Made by a program: the position numbers and the translations under genes. Positions 57,253-64,000 of a stretch of DNA of 64,000 nt are shown here, in pieces; the first letter of the stretch is position 1; every line of letters begins with the position of its first letter. Source of the DNA: Toxonevra muliebris. Lineage: Eukaryota; Arthropoda; Insecta; Diptera; Pallopteridae. Under the pieces are notes generated by a model, which was not told the DNA's origin, made no database searches, and was given only the letters and a program-made list of their open reading frames with translations. The stretch lies in contig OY829326.1 in assembly GCA_963691655.1 (NCBI GenBank), positions 83,073,235 to 83,137,234 of the forward strand, in the 5' to 3' direction.

Positions 57253-57276
57253 CCTTCAGGGTATATACCCTGAAGG
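57253..57276. repeat. Perfect 24-bp palindrome
   Basis: CCTTCAGGGTATA on the left half mirrors exactly on the right, with the centre between 57264 and 57265. It lies at the end of a GC-richer unassigned block (57120-57290). Confidence 0.9.
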
Positions 57277-57498
57277 GATAAGCAGTGGCTAAAGAAAACT
57301 ATAATATATAAACAATGCAGAATGCAATAACAAATAAATGTATCATTACATTCTCTTTTACTTAGCAATATAGCACAAGACTGTCAATTATGCAAAACCA
57401 ATTTAATTTTTTACGGAACTTTTCAAATTTTAAATTTGCAAAAAACTAAAAATTTAAAATATGCAAAATTGCTGAGTCTAAATATTAAAAAGTCTATA

Positions 57499-57839
57499 GG
57501 GTGATTCTTTTAGTCTAGTATATGCCCTTGCACGGTAGCACGATAGCACAAATTGTAAAACTTTCCAGTCCGTACAACGAAGCAAAAACAAAATACACGT
57601 CAATCCATTCTGCAACACTTCAAAATTTTTCCTACGGCGATACCCATGTATATGTTCAATGCAATGAAGTGTAGTATATTAAACGCAACTCTGTGCCTCT
57701 CTCTCGCTCTCTGTGTTTACATTTTCTAATATATTTCAGTTCTACGTTCATGTGCGCTCGCAAATCGTAGTATAATTTAATATAATATTTTTGCATTTCG
57801 TGCTATCGTTCAATTATACTAGACATAGCGAATCACCCT
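57499..57839. mobile_element. Small TA-flanked inverted-repeat element (mariner-type MITE)
   Basis: The left end begins AGGGTGATTC and the right end, inverted, begins AGGGTGATTCGC; both go on with GTCTAGTATA. TA sits on each side (57497-57498, 57840-57841). A CGATAGCAC block recurs inverted further in. 341 bp, no coding sequence. Confidence 0.7.
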
Positions 57840-57872
57840 TATGTGAAACGAAACAGCATTTGACCTCACAAT

Positions 57873-58245
57873 ATGGTTATTCACGCGTTGATGCGAAAGT
57901 GCGACATTTTTTGCACTTTTGGTGAGCGTTTAATATAGTAAATATTGGACATGCGAAAAGTTTACCAATCAAAATACTATCACCTTATAAAAAATAATGA
58001 AAATTTTGTGGATTCTTCTTAATTTAGCCTTTTTTGTATTGAACGCAGGTGTCAACTATTTTTCGAAGCGGCAATCGGCTGATTGTGGATTTGCAATCTT
58101 ACAGAGTCGAAACAGTGTGTAATTTGAAGAGTAGTTAGTGCGGGTTTTTTGGCGAAATGTTTGTGGTTCGAAAGGTGTCAAAGTTTCGCGATCCGCACTT
58201 TGGCAACGTTGCAAGCGCATTTCGCATCAACGCGTGAATACCCAT
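57873..58245. mobile_element. Small inverted-repeat element with TTCACGCGTTGATGCGAAA arms
   Basis: TATTCACGCGTTGATGCGAA near 57878-57897 is mirrored exactly near 58219-58239. Arms are about 27 bases with one indel. The interior has two short open frames but no domain. It lies 34 bases after the previous element. Confidence 0.7.
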
Positions 58246-58730
58246 AATATAAAGAATTGCAAATTTTCGAAGTTCAAAGTGGCTGGTGAAATCGCACTTC
58301 GAATTGCACTTCATTTCAAACAAGCTAATTCTATTACTATCTGGCGGTTTTAAATATATTTTGGTTTTGGGGCCAAAACTTTCAGCTAACATCCATATGG
58401 GTAATTGTATTTATTCATGAAGTCGTAGCTTTAATCGGTGCTACAAAATTTACACTTTAACGAATGTTGATAAATTTCACAGTTTCTAAATTATATATTT
58501 TAATGTTTAAAGTATATCCAAGCGTGAATATTACTTTAACCACCTCATTACGCGGTCGAACATTTACATTTTCCGTAATTTACCTACCTTACAATGATAT
58601 ATTACTTTACCGCTTTTCAATATTAAGCTGGCGATGACGAAGAAGAATTGCAAAAACCAGTTCGACACATTAGTAAAATCAATTAATTTAATTTTTATTT
58701 ACTTGTTTTATTATTACAAATCGTATCCAG

Positions 58731-59270
58731 GGAAGGCATTTTCATTTCGACACAGACAATTTAACACAATCATCAGCAGCTGCGGATACATTCTCAATCC
58801 AATCAAATTCGAATACCGTAGTTTACGTTTTGCTGCTGCAAATAATCTCCTCCTATCTCTGTTACGTTTTTGGAAAGTTTGCGTGTAAAATAAAAATCCA
58901 GGAATTCAGCTTCTCACTACCGTTAAGTGTTGTTGGGCCGGTCTCGGTGGCTGTGACAATTTGGCTTTCGTGCCTTCGTGATGTGGATCCATGTGTATTT
59001 CATGCATACATGCCAGATTATTTGTCTCTCAAAACAAGGGATAAATACACTTTTATGGATTCTTTAAAAAAGGAGTACTTGTGGCTGTGGGTGTTGTGGT
59101 GGTTGGCGCAACTTTGGATTACGAATCATATTTGGCGCCCAAAGAATGACAAAAATGCGCCAACTGAAAAATTATTTGTTTGCCCGTGGTATTGCGGATT
59201 CCTGATTGATCAATGCATCGTATTGAATCGTCGCATCATTGATTGGAATGAAGATTATTTATCCATAAAG
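58731..59270 (+). CDS. Chs2: Chitin synthase, exon 7 (last exon in the window)
   Basis: The exon encodes residues 322-501 in phase 0 at both edges. It opens with a variable loop (HFHFDTDNLTQSSAADTF-like) and continues LLLQIISSYLCYVFGKFACK, matching the SSY-CYVFGKFACKI motif, then a membrane segment (LSVVGPVSVAVTIWLSCLRD), DPCVFHAYMP, KKEYLWLWVLWWLAQLWITN and FLIDQCIVLNRR. All are typical of the second half of domain A. Donor GTAATA follows. The catalytic domain (EDR, QRRRW) should come from exons beyond 64000, because I find no continuation in 59271-64000. Confidence 0.9.
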
Positions 59271-60529
59271 GTAATATAAATAATGTTTCCATTATTCAGA
59301 ATGTTGTGTATTTGACGTTGTGTAGATATATATACATACATATTTATATGTACATTTATGTATATATACTAGATGGCTTATTTGCTCCATACAATTTGCT
59401 AAAGTATTTCAGATCTTAATTGTGACAGCAGAATATGAAAATAGGGTGCTAAAAACCAATTAAAATGAAAAAAAAAAATTTAATTTGCGAAAATTCAATG
59501 CGCTACTCCGAAAACCGTGATTTTAAAGGATGTTTTACAATAGGTTTGGGATTTTGTATGGAAAAAGTATTCAAGTTGTATATAAAAGATTTTCAGATAT
59601 CCATACCTACGTAAAAAATGCTAATATATACATATATAGAGTTTGGCATTAAAATTGGTGTTTTAAGATATAAAATCACACCCTATTGCGATAGTGTGTG
59701 CGTATATATTAAACACCAAAAAGATAAAGGCTAAATAGAAAATTAAGCGTTCAAGCAAAGATTTTTATAATATATCGTCACTTTAACCAATATCGGTAAA
59801 AGATTTTTGGTTTTACTTGAAAAAAGTGTCACACTTAAATATTTTTAACAAACGGACAATAGTCGTAGATAGAATCGACCAAAGGTAATCTAAACGTGCT
59901 ATCGTTGAAAAATTATAAATAAATGTTATACATAATTTAAGGTGACGATATATATTATTAATAGTGTATATTATTAAGGGGACATCCCAGTTTAAAAATT
60001 TACTTTTTGCGAAATTTATTTTTAAAAAGTATAATATTTTATTAAAAAATTGCCTAGAGATGTTATAAGTATCTTATTGAAGAACAAAAAAATTGTTTTT
60101 TATCACTTCTAATCTGGCTTCTGGCTTCGCGGAATTCTTTATTATCTATATGTTCTTACTAATAATATTGTTATATATTATGAATGAATGAAATACGATA
60201 AATAAATAAATAAATAAAAGATGGATGGTATCTCCAAAAAACACAATTTTTGGTAATAGGATGGATTCCGAGACGTTTACATGGCTGTTTTCGGGAACAC
60301 ATATTCTTAATAAAGAAAAAGATAAACTAAAATTTTTGAGATCCTACTTATAGTAGAACTAGTGATATTAGTCCTACCAGTTCAAAAAACATCATTTCGA
60401 GAAAAACGTGTTTAAAATTTTTTTTTAACTAAATTTTTATGTTTAAAAATTGAAAAAATTATTTTTTATGCAAATTTTTTTAGACAGTATGTGCTACTTT
60501 TCTTAGCTAGCAGGAGATGGAGAACACTC

Positions 60530-60910
60530 AGATCATGCAATACCTCGACCTCGACCTGGCCGATACACGATATCAATAGGTCTAGGGAACTTATCACCAG
60601 ATAAGTACAAACATCGCTAGACTCAATGAGGTCTTTACAGGTCACTGTCCTATAGGCACCCACGCAGAGAAACGGCATATACCTTTCAACAAACACTGTA
60701 AAAGTTGCGGAAACTTCGACGAGAAGGAAATACTAACCCACTTCCTTTGCAAATGCCCAGCCTTAGCAGCTGCAAGAAACACATCCCTAGAAAACCACTT
60801 TCTAGATCTATCCGACCTCTCGACTGTCAAACAAGCTCCTTAACTACCTCAACTCCACAAAGTGGATTTATTTATTTCGTCTATGGATGTACAAAATCTT
60901 TACAGACTAG
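60530..60910 (+). mobile_element. LINE C-terminal zinc-knuckle relic
   Basis: One frame (from about 60695) reads CKSCGNFDEKEILTHFLCKC, then PALAAARNTSLENHFLDLSD, a CCHC-type ending known from RNase-H-bearing LINEs. Earlier text in other frames (SNVCTYL opposite strand) is noise. Frameshifts on both sides. Confidence 0.6.
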
Positions 60911-61373
60911 AGAATTATAACAGAATATTAAAGCTATGCTAAACTAAAATTAGAACTAGATACAATAATATTATTCAGGAATCTTTTGAAACAATCCTTT
61001 GACATAGACTACTATTCTACTAGATGATTAAATAATATATTATTATAATTAATTAAAGCCCTTGTTATAGGTACATTTAACGCATAATTAAATTTGAGTG
61101 ATTGAACACTAAATAAGTTGCAATGGCGCAACAGTCTGGTAGGGATATTAAATGTTATTAACTCCAATAGAGTTGAACAATCAACATTATTGGAAATAAT
61201 ATCGAAAACAAACATCAAGGAGAGTATAACACGTCTAGTTTCAAGAGACTTTTGGCTTAAGAGCTGACAACGTGCATAGTATGAAGGTATTGGCTCACTT
61301 AAACTCAATGACCGAAGAGCAAATTTTATAAAAATCTTTTGAATACGTTCAAGACGATTCGAATGAAAGGAAT

Positions 61374-61679
61374 GGTTAGGTTGGAGTGGCTGTCGAGAGA
61401 CACACTTAGGCCTGAACGGCCCATTGTGATACCACATAGTTGGACCTACAGTTTAACGCCGATTCCGAACGGCGGTGTGGCAATTTTTTTATCGGCTTGG
61501 TGGTTTTGCCATTACCAACCAATGTGTGTACTTGTACACTATCTTATAATTCTCATACACTTCATATTGATAGTGAATATAAGAAAGTTATGAAAATTAA
61601 CCACCAGACGAAGACGGGAATCGAACCCGAACCTCCCAGATGAAAGTCTAGTGCACTATCCAATAGGCTATCGAGGTCG
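61374..61679 (-). mobile_element. tRNA-derived SINE with 15-bp target duplication
   Basis: TCGAATGAAAGGAAT flanks it exactly (61359-61373 and 61680-61694). On the minus strand the head is tRNA-like: TAGCCTATTGGATAG (A box), an arm CTAGACTTTCATCTGG and a perfect B box GGTTCGATTCC. A 150-base body and the tail (gagtggctgtcgagagacac on the plus strand) follow. Total 306 bp. Confidence 0.85.
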
Positions 61680-61996
61680 TCGAATGAAAGGAATAATATG
61701 GATTCCATATAAACGCTGCGTATTCAACTTTAGAACGAACGAAAGAAGTATACAACAGCTTGAGAATATAAGGGTCAGAAAATTCAGAACAATTACGACG
61801 GACAAAAGCCAAGATAGAATAAGCCTTAGGAATAAAATAATTTAAATTTTGTACAAATGTAAGTCTAGAGTCAAATGACACACCTAGATCAAGTATTTTA
61901 TCTACAGTAGTGAACGTATGATTGCCAATATGATAAGATGATGAAAAGATATTTCGTGATTTTGAAATAGAAATACAAAAACATTTATTAATATTA

Positions 61997-62434
61997 TTAT
62001 TATTATTTGAAGGAAGGACGACTCGAAAGTCAGGCACTGCGACCTATAAGATCTTTTGTACCAAAGCCCCAAGAAAGAAAGAAAGGAAGGGAGAAAGAAA
62101 GATAGATAAGAAACATACCCAAGCCGAGAATCGAGCTCGGGTCTCCAGAAACAAGAGTCTGGCACTCTTCCACTAGACCACAGTGGCGATGGTAGGACCT
62201 ACAGTTTAACGCCGATTCCGAACGGCTATGTGGCAATTTTTTATCAGCTCGGTGGTCTTGCCATTACCAACCAAGGTGTGTACTTGTACACATTCTTATA
62301 ATTCTCATCCACTTCATATCGATAGTGAATATAAGAAGTTTATGAGAATTAACCACCAGACCAAGACGGGAATCGAACCCGCAACCTTCTGGATGAAAGT
62401 CTAGTGCACTATTTACTAGACTATCGAGGTCGTC
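61997..62434 (-). mobile_element. Compound SINE insertion with 13-bp target duplication
   Basis: TTTATTAATATTA flanks it exactly (61984-61996 and 62435-62447). The right part (about 62192-62434) is the same SINE family as 61374-61679, with head and body but a different tail. The left part (about 62000-62191) is a second tRNA-like unit, with TGGTCTAGTGGAAGAGTG and GCTCGATTCTC on the minus strand and a GAAA-rich stretch. Two head units in one insertion suggest a dimeric or nested SINE. Confidence 0.75.
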
Positions 62435-63079
62435 TTTATTAATATTAATATGCAAACGATTAACTTGGGTCCAACAGACAAAATTATTTAATTCCATTTG
62501 AAGAACACGAATATCACTTAAATTATTTATTTTATGAAAATTTTTTTCATCATCAGCATATAAAAGGAAATTCATACGAGAGAAACAACTACTAACATCA
62601 TTTATGAACAAATTGAAAAGCAATGGACCTAAAATGCAACCCTGAGGAACGCCCGAAGTAGCAAAAAAGGGTTTAGATTTTTGACCATCAATAACAACGT
62701 AACACAATTGTTTATGCAGATAGGATTTAATCCATTGCAGGAAAATAGAATGAAAACCCATTTTCGATAATTTAGGAATTAGAATACTGTGAGAAACTTT
62801 ATCGAATGCCTTCGAAAAGTCAGTATAGATAGTATCCACTTGAGTTCCAGCTACTAAAGAGGAAATCCATTATCTAGTAAAAACAGCTTGTTAGTTCAAC
62901 ATTCATATTTTTATCGTTAAGAGGGGTAGTGGTATCAAAACGGTGCATAAGCGTTAATTGTGATCTACGCGTGGACTGCTGTAGATCAGCCACATAAACC
63001 AACCAACGTGCTACTTTAGAATTTTCTCCGCACGTTCTATTATACTATGGGAGTTTCGTCGATTTTCAACGTCCGAAAA

Positions 63080-63350
63080 GGTTTTTTATTTGGCGTTTCT
63101 GATAGAAAAAGTTCGCTGATTACGAATCGAATGTCAGGAACACTGATTACGAATTTAATGTCAGATTTGTAATCAGCGACCTTGGAAACCCGTGAGTCAA
63201 GCGAATCCGATAAACTTAAAATATATATTGGATCCGCCATTTTTAGTTCTGAAAATCCGATGTCAGGTTCGTAATCAATTTTTTTAAAATTCTTCCGCCA
63301 TTTTGACTTTTAAAGATCGTGTGCCAAATTCGTAATCAGCGACCCTGAAA
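63080..63350 (-). repeat. Degenerate minisatellite with 'tcgtaatcagcgacc' core
   Basis: The phrases tgattacgaatcgaatgtca, tgattacgaatttaatgtca, gtaatcagcgaccttggaaa and gtaatcagcgaccctgaaaa recur in both orientations over 270 bases. No coding sequence. Confidence 0.6.
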
Positions 63351-63654
63351 ACCCCCAAGTAATAATTTTGAAATCAAATAATTGTTTACTCAAACAGCTG
63401 TTATCTCGAAGCCTCAGTTATATGTATAACCTACGTTTTACTTCGAATTTTTCACTAATATTTTAGGATAGCATTCTTGAAACTATAAGGAAGTCAAAAA
63501 TTAAAAAAAGCATCGATGTTTTCCAAATTTTAAACTGGAATGTCTCCTTAAGATCTATTGTTCAAGATTGTATATTTTGTAAAATTTGCTACAAATATTC
63601 CACATTCTGAATGCCTCTATTTATTTGGTTTTGTTTAAATGAAGATGGACATTG

Positions 63655-63810
63655 GAGTTAACGAAAACGCAATTGACACTCTAGAGTTTGTAAGAAAATA
63701 TTACGATAATACATAGTGTTGCATATAGAGAATTACTTGCTTTTTATACTATTTATTAACTCTTAACACGTTCAAGTTACTTAATAATCTTTGCTAATAA
63801 AAATTTCGAT
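63655..63810 (+). repeat. Fragment of the CCATGG-ended element
   Basis: It shares the block acatagtgttgcatatagag, then ctttttatactatttattaac and aacacgttcaagt, with the middle of the family. The termini are missing. Confidence 0.5.
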
Positions 63811-64000
63811 TGATTTTTAAAATTCTGTTTCTCAAAATTTCAAATGCTTTGAAGAGTCTATCTGCCCTCCTAAGTGGAAAGGATCTTGCGTGGGAAAAAG
63901 AGTTAGTGGAGCCGCTTGGGCCTCCAACTGGAAATGCTGCTTCTCCCATTTCATGGGTCACACCTGAAATTATGGTGGTTGTTTCAGTACCTAATGTGAG
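63800..64000 (+). other. Open frame running off the window, unassigned
   Basis: From about 63804 a frame stays open to the end: SNALKSLSALLSGKDLAWEK, then ELVEPLGPPTGNAASPISWV and TPEIMVVVSVPNV. Its base composition is clearly richer in G+C than its surroundings. I do not recognise it. It does not match the chitin synthase exon expected next. It may be part of a transposon gene or an unknown exon. Confidence 0.3.

Larger units (their letters stand above)
54620..58730 (+). other. Chitin synthase intron 6, about 4.1 kb
   Basis: It holds a 47-bp tandem duplication (55304-55397), a 24-bp palindrome (57253-57276) and two small inverted-repeat elements (57499-57839, 57873-58245). The GC-richer block 57120-57290 is unassigned. 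No exon is recognised. Confidence 0.7.
61000..62870 (-). mobile_element. Jockey-like LINE relic split by two SINE insertions
   Basis: In coding order: YTDFSKAFDKVSHSILIPKL, SGVPQGCILGPLLFNLFIND and NFLLYADDEKNFHKI (62839-62440); then FDSRLTFVQNLNYFIPKAYS and RSKVEYAAFIWNPYYS (61980-61690); then RLERIQKIFIKFALRSLSLS and SYYARCQLLSQKSLETRR (61360-61015). Removing the two SINEs restores the order of the reverse transcriptase and C-terminal parts. Scattered stops show it is dead, and the 5' part is missing. Confidence 0.85.
59974..63551. mobile_element. TTAA-flanked 3.6-kb composite element
   Basis: The left end TTAAGGGGACATCCCAGTTT (59974 on), then AAAA, is mirrored at the right (ending 63551, reverse complement TTAAGGAGACATTCCAGTTT) with two changes. 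Both edges carry TTAA. The interior holds LINE relics and SINEs, so a small element was probably enlarged by insertions. No transposase is seen. Confidence 0.6.
59271..64000 (+). other. Start of chitin synthase intron 7 (end not reached)
   Basis: The stretch holds a TTAA-flanked element with LINE relics and SINEs (59974-63551), a fragment of the CCATGG-ended family (63655-63810) and an unassigned open frame at the very end. AT-rich microsatellite DNA lies at 59320-59370, and (TAAA)n at 60200-60218. Confidence 0.6.

Noticed and set aside
58138..58353. Open frames within 57873-58245 as genes
   Set aside because: They fall inside an inverted-repeat element and exist on both strands, as expected for an inverted arm.
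62113..62195. tRNA gene on the minus strand
   Set aside because: It looks like a tRNA, but the anticodon loop is off by one and it lies within an insertion bounded by a target duplication together with another tRNA-like unit.
59271..63990. A further chitin synthase exon in this stretch
   Set aside because: I looked for the motifs expected after exon 7 (such as the TMWHE and DDAFEI regions) on the plus strand and saw none.
1..64000. CRISPR arrays, operons, riboswitches or bacterial-type promoters
   Set aside because: The genes are spliced eukaryotic genes. None of the repeats shows regular spacing with unique spacers.
1..64000. LTR retrotransposon or endogenous virus
   Set aside because: I found no paired long terminal repeats, no primer-binding sites and no gag/protease/integrase motifs. 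All reverse-transcriptase relics have non-LTR features.

Overview
The window reads as nuclear DNA of a higher fly. The recognisable genes match Drosophila orthologues exon by exon, introns in compact genes are about 50-90 bp, and the rest is AT-rich and crowded with decayed transposable elements. A tephritid-type fruit fly is a reasonable guess, but the sequence does not fix the species.

Gene layout. (1) 1101-1196 (+) is the last exon of a glutaredoxin (Grx1-like); its catalytic exon lies before the window. (2) 1498-5903 plus 9331-9589 (-) encode a complete UDP-glucose:glycoprotein glucosyltransferase (Uggt, 1554 aa) in two exons split by a 3.4-kb intron. Grx1 and Uggt converge. (3) 17075-19003 (+) is a six-exon Rad9, the 9-1-1 checkpoint clamp subunit (424 aa). 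(4) 19689-20375 (-) is a five-exon small gene that I identify as Blos3 (BLOC-1 subunit 3, 145 aa), convergent with Rad9. (5) Seven exons from 25127 to 59270 (+) encode the first 501 residues of a chitin synthase, probably the CHS-2 type. Its catalytic exons lie beyond the window. Its introns, up to 15.9 kb, are swollen by transposons.

Non-genic DNA. I see remnants of Jockey-like and LOA-like LINEs, a Tc1-like element with other insertions nested in it, a pogo-like element, TTAA-flanked elements, many small inverted-repeat elements, tRNA-derived SINEs with clear target-site duplications, and a 1.7-kb palindromic foldback. I see no CRISPR, no rRNA, no functional tRNA gene and no intact transposase or reverse transcriptase.

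Most interesting hidden signal: two hammerhead-ribozyme motifs, at 8089-8138 (+) and 32922-32970 (-). They share the conserved core and show compensatory changes in stem II and in a palindromic stem III. The first has an intact core; the second has C3 changed to A. This design (short palindromic stem III) is known from Penelope-like retroelements and retrozymes, so these probably mark an otherwise unrecognised element family here.
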